DNA of 17,073 nt, taken from assembly GCF_958445495.1 (NCBI RefSeq), contig NZ_CAUCSQ010000073.1:1-17073 (forward strand), in the 5' to 3' direction. This document shows positions 1 through 8,253 of this stretch, piece after piece. The notes under the pieces are model-generated. The model was not told the DNA's origin, made no database searches, and was given only the letters and a program-made list of their open reading frames with translations. Each line of letters opens with the position of its first letter. Position 1 is the first letter of the stretch. This DNA is from an uncultured Bacteroides sp. GTDB taxonomy: Bacteria > Bacteroidota > Bacteroidia > Bacteroidales > Bacteroidaceae. Made by a program: the position numbers and the translations under genes.

Positions 1-64
1 TTCTGCTGTCTGATACAAGAGGATAAATTGAATTGATAGAACTCACCATAAATCAGAGACAGAC

Positions 65-2026
65 GTGATTTCAGTAGAAGGATTATCAGTAGAATTTAAT
101 GCGACACCGCTTTTTAAGGATGTCAGTTATGTAATAAATAAGAAGGACCGCATTGCGTTGGTCGGCAAGAACGGTGCGGGTAAATCGACTATGCTGAAAA
201 TATTGGCAGGCCTGCAATTGCCGACATGCGGGACGGTTGCGGTTCCGAAAGACATGACGATCGGTTACTTGCCGCAGGTGATGATTTTTGCCGACAACCG
301 TACGGTGCGGGAAGAGGCGGAACTGGCCTTTGAAGAATTGTTCAGGCTCCGGGATAAATTGGAGCGGATGAATCGGGAATTGGCAGAAAGAACGGATTAC
401 GATTCGGAAGAGTATCATCAGTTGATAGACCGTTTCACACATGAAAATGATCGTTTCCTGATGATGGGGGGAACGAATTATCAGGCGGAAATCGAACGCA
501 CCCTTTTGGGACTGGGGTTCAGCCGGGCGGACTTTGAGCGTTCCACAACTGAATTTTCCGGCGGATGGCGCATGCGCATTGAACTTGCGAAGCTGTTGCT
601 CCGTCGTCCGGACGTGCTTTTGCTGGATGAGCCCACTAACCATCTTGATATCGAGAGTATTCAGTGGTTGGAGAATTTTCTGGCTACCCGTGCCAATGCT
701 GTCGTTCTTGTCAGTCATGACCGGGCTTTTCTTAATAATGTGACTACCCGCACGATTGAGATTACTTGCGGGCAGATTTATGATTATAAGGTGAAGTATG
801 ACGAGTTTGTCATTTTGCGAAAGGAACGTCGCGAGCAGCAACTCCGTGCTTATGAGAATCAGCAGAAGCAAATACAGGATACGGAAGAGTTTATCGAACG
901 TTTTCGTTATAAGGCGACTAAGGCCGTGCAGGTGCAGAGCCGTATTAAACAGTTGGAAAAAATTGAACGTATCGAGGTGGATGAAGAGGATAATTCTGCA
1001 TTGCGCCTGAAATTCCCTCCTGCAAGCCGTAGCGGAAATTATCCGGTAATTTGTGAAGGGGTGTGCAAAGCGTATGGGGCACATGTCGTTTTTCACGATG
1101 TGAACCTGACTATCAATCGGGGGGAGAAGGTCGCTTTTGTCGGCAAAAACGGGGAAGGCAAGTCTACGCTGGTGAAATGTATCATGAATGAAATTGATTT
1201 TGAGGGAAAGCTGACAATCGGACATAATGTGCAGATTGGATATTTTGCTCAAAACCAGGCGCAGATGTTGGATGAAAACCTGACTGTCTTTGATACCATT
1301 GACCGGGTGGCGACAGGAGATATCCGGTTGAAAATACGTGATATACTCGGCGCTTTTATGTTCGGGGGGGAGGCTTCGGATAAAAGGGTGAAGGTGCTTT
1401 CCGGAGGAGAACGTACCCGCCTGGCAATGATTAAGTTGCTGCTTGAACCTGTAAACTTCCTGATTCTCGACGAACCTACCAATCATTTGGACATGCGTTC
1501 GAAGGATGTCTTGAAGGAGGCTATCCGCGAATTTGACGGGACGGTGATTATTGTCAGCCATGACCGTGATTTTCTGGACGGGCTTGCGACTAAAGTATAT
1601 GAGTTTGGCGGCGGACTTGTGAAGGAACATCTCGGAGGCATTTATGAGTTTCTGCAAAAGAAAAAGATTGAGAACCTGAATGAACTTCAAAAGGGAGTGT
1701 CCTTGTCTTCTTCTCCTATGGCTTCCGCGAAGGAAAATGAAACGGGAGATGCGCGGCCTTCGGAAAATAAATTGTCTTATGAGGCGCAGAAAGAGCTGAA
1801 TAAGAAATTGAAAAAACTGGAGAAAATGGTTGCGGATTGTGAAACCTCAATCGAAGAGACGGAAGCGGCGATTGCTATTGTTGAGGAACAGATGGCGACT
1901 CCGGAAGGGGCTTCGGATATGCAACTGTATGAACGGCATCAAAAACTGAAACAACAGTTGGATGCTGTTGTGGAAGAATGGGAACGGGTTTCAACGGAGC
2001 TGGAGGAAGCTAAGGGGACGATGTAG
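65..2026 (+). CDS. ABC-F family ATPase (ribosome-associated, soluble ABC protein)
   Basis: This is a soluble tandem ABC ATPase of the ABC-F class (Uup/YheS/YdiF-like) with no membrane segments. Family members act on the ribosome in translation rather than in transport. The first nucleotide-binding domain has Walker A GKNGAGKST (34-42), signature FSGGW (164-168) and Walker B ending LLLDEP (185-190). The second has GKNGEGKST (360-368), LSGGER (445-450) and LILDEP (466-471). Both Walker B motifs run on into TNHLD. A charged helical linker at about 248-310 joins the domains, as expected for the ABC-F P-site interaction segment. Residues about 569-653 form a Lys/Glu-rich coiled-coil tail, as in Uup and YheS. 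At 653 residues the gene is full length. The start is GTG; the frame upstream has no ATG before an in-frame TGA at 29-31. No consensus promoter is visible in the 64 bases upstream. I cannot assign the exact ABC-F subgroup. Confidence 0.93.
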   Translation: MISVEGLSVEFNATPLFKDVSYVINKKDRIALVGKNGAGKSTMLKILAGLQLPTCGTVAVPKDMTIGYLPQVMIFADNRTVREEAELAFEELFRLRDKLERMNRELAERTDYDSEEYHQLIDRFTHENDRFLMMGGTNYQAEIERTLLGLGFSRADFERSTTEFSGGWRMRIELAKLLLRRPDVLLLDEPTNHLDIESIQWLENFLATRANAVVLVSHDRAFLNNVTTRTIEITCGQIYDYKVKYDEFVILRKERREQQLRAYENQQKQIQDTEEFIERFRYKATKAVQVQSRIKQLEKIERIEVDEEDNSALRLKFPPASRSGNYPVICEGVCKAYGAHVVFHDVNLTINRGEKVAFVGKNGEGKSTLVKCIMNEIDFEGKLTIGHNVQIGYFAQNQAQMLDENLTVFDTIDRVATGDIRLKIRDILGAFMFGGEASDKRVKVLSGGERTRLAMIKLLLEPVNFLILDEPTNHLDMRSKDVLKEAIREFDGTVIIVSHDRDFLDGLATKVYEFGGGLVKEHLGGIYEFLQKKKIENLNELQKGVSLSSSPMASAKENETGDARPSENKLSYEAQKELNKKLKKLEKMVADCETSIEETEAAIAIVEEQMATPEGASDMQLYERHQKLKQQLDAVVEEWERVSTELEEAKGTM

Positions 2027-2096
2027 TTCCTGTTTGTCGTTCCAGTGTGTTCCGGGAGCTCAAAGAATCGAATTTAAACTCATAATTCAATAATAT

Positions 2097-4133
2097 ATGA
2101 AAGTAACCAAGTATTTACCAATTCTTGCCGTATGCCTTATGACATCAGGATGTAACAGTAAGAAAGAGGCCGTGCTGACATCGGGTATCGACCTTGCCAA
2201 TCTGGATACCACGGCTGTGCCGGGTACGAGTTTTTATCAATATGCCTGTGGCGGGTGGGTGAATGCTCATCCGTTGACGGACGAGTATTCGCGTTTCGGG
2301 ACATTTGATATGTTGCGTGAGAATAGCCGCGAGCAACTGAAAGCTTTGATAGCTGAGTTGGCGGCGAAAACCGATAATGCACCCGGAAGCGCCGCACAGA
2401 AAGTAGGAGAACTTTACAATATCGCAATGGATAGCGTAAAGCTGAACCGGGAAGGGGTGGCTCCGATTAAGGCCGAACTGGCTGCTATCGACGCTCTCAA
2501 GGATAAGAGTGAAATTTATGCATATATTGCGGAAAGCCAGAAAAAGGGTATTCGTCCTTATTTCACCATGTATGTGAGTGCGGATGATATGAACAGTTCT
2601 ATGAACATTGTGCAGACTTACCAGGGAGGCTTGGGCATGGGACAGCGCGACTATTATCTGGAAAATGACGAACAGACTAAAAATATCCGTGATAAGTATC
2701 AGGAACATATCGTTAAGATGTTCCGATTGGCAGGCTATGATGAGGCTACCGCCCAAAAGGCGAAGGTTGCTGTGATGGGGATTGAGACCCGTCTGGCGAA
2801 AGCGGCCCGTTCGCAGGTGGATTTACGGGACCCTCATGCCAATTATAACAAGATGGATATGGAGACGTTGAAAAAGAATTTTCCGACTTTTGACTGGGAT
2901 GTTTATTTCACCGTTTCCGGCTTGAAGGACTTGAAGGAGGTGAATGTCGGTCAGCCGGCCGCGATGAAGGAGGTTGCCGATGTGATTGATTCCGTGTCTA
3001 TGGACGACCAGAAGCTGTATCTGCAATGGAATCTGATAGATGCTGCCGCTTCTTTTTTGAGTGATGATTTTGTTGCGCAGAACTTTGATTTCTACAGCAG
3101 GACGATGTCCGGGAAGAAAGAGATGCAGCCTCGTTGGAAACGTTCCGTAAGTACTGTAGACGGGGTTCTCGGTGAGGTTGTAGGGCAGATGTATGTGGAG
3201 AAGTATTTCCCGGCTGCCGCTAAGGAACGTATGGTTACATTGGTGAAGAATTTGCAGTCTTCTTTGGGTGAACGTATCAAAGGGCTGGAGTGGATGAGCG
3301 AGCCGACTAAAGTGAAAGCATTGGAAAAGCTGGCGAATTTCCATGTGAAAATAGGGTATCCCGATAAATGGAAGGATTATTCTGCCTTGGAAATCAAAAA
3401 TGATTCTTATTGGGCGAATATCGAACGCGCCAGCCAATGGGATTACAATGAAATGATTGCCAAAGCCGGCAAGCCGGTCGACAAGGATGAATGGCTGATG
3501 ACTCCTCAGACGGTGAATGCTTATTATAATCCGACTACCAACGAAATTTGTTTCCCGGCAGCTATCCTGCAGCCTCCGTTCTTCGATATGAATGCGGATG
3601 ATGCTATGAATTACGGTGCAATCGGGGTCGTTATCGGACATGAGATGACACACGGATTTGACGATCAGGGCCGCCAGTATGATAAAGACGGAAATCTGAA
3701 GGACTGGTGGACGGAAGAAGATGCTAAAAAGTTTGAGGAACGTGCACAGGTTATGGTTAATTTCTTTGATAGCATTGAGGTGGCGCCGGGAGTGCATGCG
3801 AACGGTAGCTTGACTTTGGGAGAGAATATAGCCGATCATGGCGGTTTGCAGGTTTCTTATCAGGCATTTAAGAAGGCGATGGAGACTGCTCCGCTGGGAG
3901 TGGTTGACGGATTTACCCCCGAACAGCGTTTCTTCCTCGCTTATGCCAATGTATGGGCCGGGAATATCCGGCCGGAAGAAATTCTGCGGTTGACGAAACT
4001 TGACCCTCATTCATTGGGAAAATGGCGGGTTGACGGCGCATTGCCTCATATTGCCAATTGGTATGAGGCGTTCCATATAACGGAACAGGACTCATTGTTT
4101 GTACCGAAAGAGAAACGGGTGTCTATCTGGTAA
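2097..4133 (+). CDS. pepO: M13 family zinc metallopeptidase, lipoprotein (PepO/neprilysin-like)
   Basis: This is a secreted zinc endopeptidase of the neprilysin/PepO family, which cleaves oligopeptides. The N-terminus has a short basic-hydrophobic signal ending TSGC, so Cys19 is the probable lipidated residue and the enzyme is probably anchored facing the periplasm or cell surface. The large N-terminal M13 domain is followed by the substrate-binding NAYYNP (474-479), the zinc motif HEMTH (515-519, catalytic Glu516) and ENIAD (576-580), which provides the third zinc ligand and the conserved Asp. The protein ends SIW; many M13 enzymes end CxxW, so the Cys is absent here. Its 678 residues match the family. 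The gene lies 70 bp after the ABC-F gene with no terminator between, so the two may share a transcript, and a strong terminator follows it. The start ATG directly precedes the signal peptide. The lipobox has Thr at -3, which is less canonical than Leu. Confidence 0.95.
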   Translation: MKVTKYLPILAVCLMTSGCNSKKEAVLTSGIDLANLDTTAVPGTSFYQYACGGWVNAHPLTDEYSRFGTFDMLRENSREQLKALIAELAAKTDNAPGSAAQKVGELYNIAMDSVKLNREGVAPIKAELAAIDALKDKSEIYAYIAESQKKGIRPYFTMYVSADDMNSSMNIVQTYQGGLGMGQRDYYLENDEQTKNIRDKYQEHIVKMFRLAGYDEATAQKAKVAVMGIETRLAKAARSQVDLRDPHANYNKMDMETLKKNFPTFDWDVYFTVSGLKDLKEVNVGQPAAMKEVADVIDSVSMDDQKLYLQWNLIDAAASFLSDDFVAQNFDFYSRTMSGKKEMQPRWKRSVSTVDGVLGEVVGQMYVEKYFPAAAKERMVTLVKNLQSSLGERIKGLEWMSEPTKVKALEKLANFHVKIGYPDKWKDYSALEIKNDSYWANIERASQWDYNEMIAKAGKPVDKDEWLMTPQTVNAYYNPTTNEICFPAAILQPPFFDMNADDAMNYGAIGVVIGHEMTHGFDDQGRQYDKDGNLKDWWTEEDAKKFEERAQVMVNFFDSIEVAPGVHANGSLTLGENIADHGGLQVSYQAFKKAMETAPLGVVDGFTPEQRFFLAYANVWAGNIRPEEILRLTKLDPHSLGKWRVDGALPHIANWYEAFHITEQDSLFVPKEKRVSIW

Positions 4134-4163
4134 TATTTTTTAGCAGGTAAAAAAGATTCGAAG

Positions 4164-4203
4164 AAGCGTTGGCCTTCCGCTCCGGAAGGCAACGCTTTTT
4201 TTT
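4164..4203 (+). terminator. Rho-independent terminator after the M13 peptidase gene
   Basis: A 13-bp GC-rich stem has left arm gcgtt plus gccttccg with one bulged G at 4171, a 3-base loop (ctc) and right arm cggaaggc plus aacgc. Eight T residues follow at 4196-4203. It starts about 30 bp after the peptidase stop codon and separates that gene from the purH operon. Confidence 0.93.
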
Positions 4204-4223
4204 ATTAATTCACATCATATTTA

Positions 4224-4254
4224 TTCGTACGATAAACAATATTTCGTAACTTTG
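4224..4254 (+). promoter_or_regulatory. Bacteroides-type promoter for the purH-mreBCD-mrdA-rodA operon
   Basis: The -7 element taactttg (4247-4254) matches TAnnTTTG exactly. A -33-like ttcg (4224-4227, 3 of 4 to TTTG) lies 19 bp upstream. The predicted start is near 4261, leaving about a 20-base leader before the purH ATG, too short for a purine riboswitch. The element sits straight after the preceding terminator, which supports it as the operon promoter. Confidence 0.82.
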
Positions 4255-4281
4255 CAAGGAAAATACTTAATAAGCAATTCA

Positions 4282-5805
4282 ATGTCAGAGTCTAAAAGAA
4301 TAAAAACTGCATTGGTATCTGTATACCATAAGGAGGGTTTGGACGAAATCATTACCAAACTTCATGAAGAAGGAGTGGAGTTCCTTTCAACGGGCGGAAC
4401 TCGCCAGTTTATCGAATCATTGGGTTATCCCTGTAGGGCAGTGGAGGATTTGACTACTTATCCTTCTATCTTGGGGGGCAGGGTGAAGACGTTGCATCCG
4501 AAAATTTTCGGAGGTATTCTTTGCCGCCGCGGCCTGGAACAGGACATGCAGCAGATTGAGAAATATGAGATTCCCGAAATAGATTTGGTTATCGTTGATT
4601 TGTATCCGTTTGAAGCTACGGTGGCTTCCGGTGCACCGGAAGCGGATATTATTGAAAAAATAGATATAGGCGGAATTTCGTTGATTCGTGCCGCTGCCAA
4701 GAATTACAATGATGTGGTTATTGTGGCTTCCCAAGCGCAATATAAACCGTTGTTGGACATGTTGATGGAGCATGGGGCGACTTCTTCTTTGGAAGAACGC
4801 CGCTGGATGGCGAAAGAAGCGTTTGCCGTTTCTTCCCATTACGATTCGGCTATTTTCAATTATTTCGATGCCGGAGAGGGTTCTGCGTTCCGTTGTTCGG
4901 TGAATAACCAGAAACAGCTTCGCTACGGAGAGAATCCGCATCAGAAGGGGTATTTCTACGGGAACTTGGAAGCGATGTTCGACCAGATTCACGGAAAGGA
5001 AATTTCTTACAACAACCTTCTCGACATTAATGCTGCCGTTGATTTAATCGACGAGTTCGAGGATCTTACTTTTGCTATCCTGAAACATAATAATGCTTGT
5101 GGCCTGGCTTCCCGTCCTACGGTATTGGAGGCATGGAAAGAGGCGTTGGCCGGTGACCCGGTTTCCGCTTTTGGCGGCGTACTGATTACCAACGGGGTGG
5201 TTGATAAGGATGCGGCGGAAGAAATCAACAAAATTTTCTTCGAAGTGATTATCGCTCCGGATTACGATGTGGATGCGCTTGAAATTTTGGGACAGAAGAA
5301 AAACCGTATCATTCTGGTCCGTAAAGAGGCGAAGTTGCCGAAGAAGCAATTCCGCGCTTTGCTGAACGGTGTGTTGGTACAGGAGAAAGATTCTAATATT
5401 GAGACGGTAGCTGATTTGAAAACGGTGACTGACAAGGCGCCGACTCCGGAAGAAGTGGAAGATATGTTGTTTGCCAATAAGATAGTGAAGAACAGCAAGT
5501 CCAATGCGATTGTGTTGGCTAAGGGCAAACAGCTTATTGCGAGCGGTGTCGGACAAACATCACGGGTGGATGCTCTGAAACAGGCGATTGAGAAGGCTAA
5601 GTCATTCGGTTTCGACCTGCATGGAGCGGTGATGGCTTCGGATGCGTTTTTCCCGTTCCCCGATTGTGTGGAAATTGCGGATAAGGAAGGTATCACGGCG
5701 GTTATCCAGCCGGGCGGTTCCGTAAAGGATGATTTGTCTTTCGCATATTGCAATGAGCACGGGATGGCGATGGTGATTACCGGTATCCGTCATTTTAAAC
5801 ATTAA
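4282..5805 (+). CDS. purH: Bifunctional AICAR transformylase / IMP cyclohydrolase
   Basis: PurH catalyses the last two steps of de novo purine synthesis: formylation of AICAR with 10-formyl-tetrahydrofolate, then ring closure to IMP, in the cytoplasm. The N-terminal cyclohydrolase (MGS-fold) half shows LSTGGT and KTLHPKIFGG. The C-terminal transformylase half shows RYGENPHQK, SYNNLLD, the catalytic Lys268-His269 in KHNNACG (E. coli-type enzymes have KHxNPCG, so Pro is Ala here), GGSVKDD and a C-terminal GIRHFKH. The protein has 507 residues, within the family range. I chose the ATG at 4282 because a longer frame opening at a TTG at 4252 would begin inside the -7 promoter element, and because MSESKRIKTALVSVY is the expected N-terminus. 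It is the first gene of the operon and mreB follows 14 bp after its stop, so purine supply and cell-wall elongation genes appear to be cotranscribed. Confidence 0.97.
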   Translation: MSESKRIKTALVSVYHKEGLDEIITKLHEEGVEFLSTGGTRQFIESLGYPCRAVEDLTTYPSILGGRVKTLHPKIFGGILCRRGLEQDMQQIEKYEIPEIDLVIVDLYPFEATVASGAPEADIIEKIDIGGISLIRAAAKNYNDVVIVASQAQYKPLLDMLMEHGATSSLEERRWMAKEAFAVSSHYDSAIFNYFDAGEGSAFRCSVNNQKQLRYGENPHQKGYFYGNLEAMFDQIHGKEISYNNLLDINAAVDLIDEFEDLTFAILKHNNACGLASRPTVLEAWKEALAGDPVSAFGGVLITNGVVDKDAAEEINKIFFEVIIAPDYDVDALEILGQKKNRIILVRKEAKLPKKQFRALLNGVLVQEKDSNIETVADLKTVTDKAPTPEEVEDMLFANKIVKNSKSNAIVLAKGKQLIASGVGQTSRVDALKQAIEKAKSFGFDLHGAVMASDAFFPFPDCVEIADKEGITAVIQPGGSVKDDLSFAYCNEHGMAMVITGIRHFKH

Positions 5806-5819
5806 AACAAAAATTAAGA

Positions 5820-6842
5820 ATGGGATTGTTTTCTTTTACACAAGAAATAGCGATGGACTTGGGAACAGCCAATACCATCATTATCACGAATGGGAAAATC
5901 GTGGTGGATGAGCCTTCGGTTGTGGCCCTGGACCGCCGTACGGATAAAATGATTGCCGTGGGGGAAAAGGCGAAGTTAATGCATGAAAAGACTCACGAAA
6001 ACATACGTACTATTCGTCCGTTGAGAGACGGGGTGATTGCCGATTTCTATGCTTGCGAGCAGATGATGCGGGGGTTGATTAAACAGGTGAATACCCGCAA
6101 TCATTTATTCTCTCCGTCACTCCGTATGGTGATTGGTGTCCCGTCGGGAAGTACGGAAGTCGAACTTCGTGCTGTACGCGACTCTGCCGAACATGCGGGA
6201 GGACGTGATGTTTATCTGATTTTTGAACCGATGGCTGCGGCAATCGGTATCGGCATTGACGTGGAGGCGCCGGAGGGAAATATGATTGTCGATATAGGCG
6301 GCGGTTCTACGGAGATTGCTGTCATTTCTTTAGGTGGCATCGTTTCCAACAATTCCATCCGTATCGCCGGTGATGATTTGACTGCGGATATTCAGGAATA
6401 TATGAGTCGCCAGCATAATGTGAAAGTCAGTGAACGTATGGCTGAACGTATTAAAATCAATGTCGGCGCTGCTCTGACTGAATTGGGCGAAGATGCGCCG
6501 GAAGATTATATTGTTCATGGACCGAACCGTATCACAGCTCTTCCGATGGAGGTTCCGGTATGTTACCAGGAAGTGGCGCATTGCCTGGAAAAGTCTATTT
6601 CCAAAATCGAGACGGCTATTTTGAGTGCATTGGAAAATACTCCTCCTGAATTGTATGCGGATATCGTTCATAACGGTATCTATCTTGCGGGTGGTGGCGC
6701 ATTGCTTCGCGGATTGGATAAGCGGCTTACTGATAAGATTAACATTCCGTTCCATATTGCGGAAGACCCTTTGCATGCCGTTGCAAAAGGTACGGGGGTC
6801 GCATTAAAGAATGTAGACCGTTTCTCTTTCCTGATGAGATAA
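5820..6842 (+). CDS. mreB: Rod shape-determining protein MreB (actin homologue)
   Basis: MreB is a bacterial actin that forms membrane-bound filaments which position the elongasome during lateral wall growth. The 340-residue protein has all the actin-fold ATP motifs: phosphate-1 DLGTAN (13-18), phosphate-2 DIGGGS (from 158) and adenosine loop LAGGGALLRG (from 289). The N-terminal MGLFSF could serve as a membrane-touching segment. Length and motifs are ordinary for the family, with no break or insertion. The ATG lies 14 bp after the purH stop with no SD-like sequence, typical of Bacteroidetes. It is followed after 9 bp by a strong hairpin (6852-6898) and then mreC, so MreB may be made in excess of the downstream proteins if the hairpin limits expression. 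Confidence 0.97.
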   Translation: MGLFSFTQEIAMDLGTANTIIITNGKIVVDEPSVVALDRRTDKMIAVGEKAKLMHEKTHENIRTIRPLRDGVIADFYACEQMMRGLIKQVNTRNHLFSPSLRMVIGVPSGSTEVELRAVRDSAEHAGGRDVYLIFEPMAAAIGIGIDVEAPEGNMIVDIGGGSTEIAVISLGGIVSNNSIRIAGDDLTADIQEYMSRQHNVKVSERMAERIKINVGAALTELGEDAPEDYIVHGPNRITALPMEVPVCYQEVAHCLEKSISKIETAILSALENTPPELYADIVHNGIYLAGGGALLRGLDKRLTDKINIPFHIAEDPLHAVAKGTGVALKNVDRFSFLMR

Positions 6843-6851
6843 GTAATTGAG

Positions 6852-6898
6852 CAATGTGCTGATATGCTGGCGCTGATTGGCTGTATATCGGCACATTG
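6852..6898 (+). promoter_or_regulatory. Intercistronic hairpin between mreB and mreC
   Basis: The left arm caatgtgctgatatgc (6852-6867) pairs with the right arm gtatatcggcacattg (6883-6898) over 16 bp with no bulge, around a 15-base loop. Two pairs (6860 with 6890, and 6866 with 6884) are U-G or G-U in the sense RNA; in an antisense RNA they would be A-C mismatches. No T-tract follows, so it is not a classic terminator. The right arm ends 16 bases before the mreC ATG, which suggests a role in mRNA stability, processing or mreC translation. The structure is read directly; the role is inferred. Confidence 0.75.
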
Positions 6899-6914
6899 GC
6901 AAATTGAATGGTTC

Positions 6915-7757
6915 ATGCGGAATTTAATAAACTTCCTTTTGAAATATAATTACTGGTTCCTCTTTGTCGTATTAGAGGCAGCCAGTTTTGTTTTGTTATT
7001 TCGGTTTAACCATTACCAGCAGAGTGCTTATTTTACCTCTGCCAATAGGGTGGTGGGGGCGGTTTATGAAATTTCGGGAGGTATTTCCTCTTATTTTCAT
7101 TTGAAGTCGGTCAACGAGGATTTACTGGACCGTAACATGATGCTCGAACAACAGGTCGATAATCTGGAAAAAGCTTTGAAAGAACATCGGGTTGATTCGG
7201 TTACTGTAAGCAGTATCAAGGGGATTCCCCAAGATTACCGGTTGTTTAAGGCTCATGTGATTAAGAATAGTTTGAATCTGGCTGATAATTATATAACGCT
7301 TGACAAGGGTTCTTCTTCCGGAATCTGTTCGGAGATGGGCGTAGTGGATGGGAATGGGATTGTAGGAATCGTTTATGAGACGTCTCCTTCTTATTCGGTG
7401 GTGATTTCCGTATTGAACAGTAAGTCGAATATCAGTTGTAAGATTGTGGGGAGCGATTATTTCGGTTATCTGAAATGGGAGCACGGGGATTCGCGTTACG
7501 CTTATCTGAAAGACTTGCCGCGCCATGCTGAATTTAATCTGGGGGATACTGTGGTAACAAGTGGTTTCTCAACGGTTTTTCCCGAAGGAATCATGGTGGG
7601 AACGGTGGATGATATGTCCGACTCGCATGACGGTTTGTCTTATCTGTTGAAAATTAAACTGGCTACGGATTTTGGTAAGCTCAGTGATGTGCGGGTGATA
7701 GCGAGAAACGGAAGGGAGGAACGGAAGGAACTGGAGAATAAGACGAAAATGCAATGA
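6915..7757 (+). CDS. mreC: Rod shape-determining protein MreC
   Basis: MreC is a bitopic inner-membrane protein whose periplasmic part links MreB filaments to PBP2 and stimulates the PBP2-RodA pair. The protein has 280 residues. It has a short cytoplasmic N-terminus, one membrane segment at about 11-30, a periplasmic coiled coil at about 63-93 and two beta domains from about 105, with the conserved stretch GDTVVTSGFSTVFPEGI at 210-226. I chose the ATG at 6915 because the longer open frame starts at 6864, inside the left arm of the mreB-mreC hairpin, and would add 17 residues unlike the family N-terminus. Its stop overlaps the mreD start (ATGA, 4 bp), which indicates translational coupling. 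Confidence 0.94.
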   Translation: MRNLINFLLKYNYWFLFVVLEAASFVLLFRFNHYQQSAYFTSANRVVGAVYEISGGISSYFHLKSVNEDLLDRNMMLEQQVDNLEKALKEHRVDSVTVSSIKGIPQDYRLFKAHVIKNSLNLADNYITLDKGSSSGICSEMGVVDGNGIVGIVYETSPSYSVVISVLNSKSNISCKIVGSDYFGYLKWEHGDSRYAYLKDLPRHAEFNLGDTVVTSGFSTVFPEGIMVGTVDDMSDSHDGLSYLLKIKLATDFGKLSDVRVIARNGREERKELENKTKMQ

Positions 7758-8251
7758 TAATTACGTATATACATAGAATCGGGTGGTTTATCGGATTGGT
7801 ACTGCTTCAGGTGCTGATTTTGAACAATGTGCATATTGCCGGATATGCCACTCCTTTTCTTTATATTTATTTTATCCTGAAATTTAGTTCGGGTATATCC
7901 CGGAATGAGTTGATGTTGTGGGCTTTCTTTTTCGGGCTTACCATTGACGTTTTTTCCGATACTCCGGGCATGAATGCGGCAGCAACTGTATTGCTTGCTT
8001 TTCTTCGTCCTTCTTTGTTACGTTTGTTTACTTCCCGTGATACACTGGACAGCATTGTCCCTTCTTTTAAAAGCATGGGGATTGCTCCTTTTCTGAAATA
8101 TACCACTGCAGGCGTTTTTGTGCATAGCCTGGCCTTACTCTCTATCGAGTTCTTCTCATTTTCAAGCATTTGGCTGTTGTTGTTGAGGGTGCTTCTTTGC
8201 ACTGCTCTGACTATAACCTGTATTATAGCTGTGGAAGGGATAAGGAGATAG
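7754..8251 (+). CDS. mreD: Rod shape-determining protein MreD
   Basis: MreD is the small polytopic inner-membrane subunit of the elongasome; it binds MreC and the PBP2-RodA complex. The 165-residue product is almost entirely hydrophobic, with about five membrane segments, and contains the family-like loop GLTIDVFSDTPGMNAAA with its conserved Asp and Gly. Position between mreC (ATGA overlap) and mrdA (2-bp gap) makes the call firm even though MreD sequences diverge quickly. The last codons (ata agg aga tag) double as a Shine-Dalgarno-like sequence for mrdA. Confidence 0.92.
   Translation: MIITYIHRIGWFIGLVLLQVLILNNVHIAGYATPFLYIYFILKFSSGISRNELMLWAFFFGLTIDVFSDTPGMNAAATVLLAFLRPSLLRLFTSRDTLDSIVPSFKSMGIAPFLKYTTAGVFVHSLALLSIEFFSFSSIWLLLLRVLLCTALTITCIIAVEGIRR
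8243..8247 (+). promoter_or_regulatory. Shine-Dalgarno-like site before mrdA
   Basis: The run aaggag (8242-8247, core 8243-8247) ends 6 bases before the mrdA ATG at 8254. Its placement is canonical, which is unusual because none of the other starts in this window has a comparable site. It lies inside the last codons of mreD. Function is uncertain because Bacteroidetes ribosomes make little use of SD pairing. Confidence 0.4.
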
Positions 8252-8253
8252 GG

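Noticed and set aside
86..1690. Long open frame (534 codons) on the minus strand opposite the ABC-F gene
   Set aside because: It shadows a well-conserved gene with all ABC motifs; its translation has no recognisable domain and looks like antisense of codon-biased DNA.
2823..4010. Long open frame (395 codons) on the minus strand opposite the M13 peptidase gene
   Set aside because: It is antisense to the conserved metallopeptidase, with no family resemblance and no promoter.
4252..4281. Ten extra codons at the start of purH opening at a TTG
   Set aside because: The TTG is part of the -7 promoter element, so those codons would not be transcribed.
6864..6914. Seventeen extra codons before mreC
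   Set aside because: They lie in the intercistronic hairpin and do not resemble MreC N-termini; the ATG at 6915 gives a normal anchor.
8170..8253. Twenty-eight extra codons before mrdA
   Set aside because: They overlap the end of mreD and encode a Cys-containing segment unlike PBP2; the ATG at 8254 has an SD-like site and a normal N-terminus.
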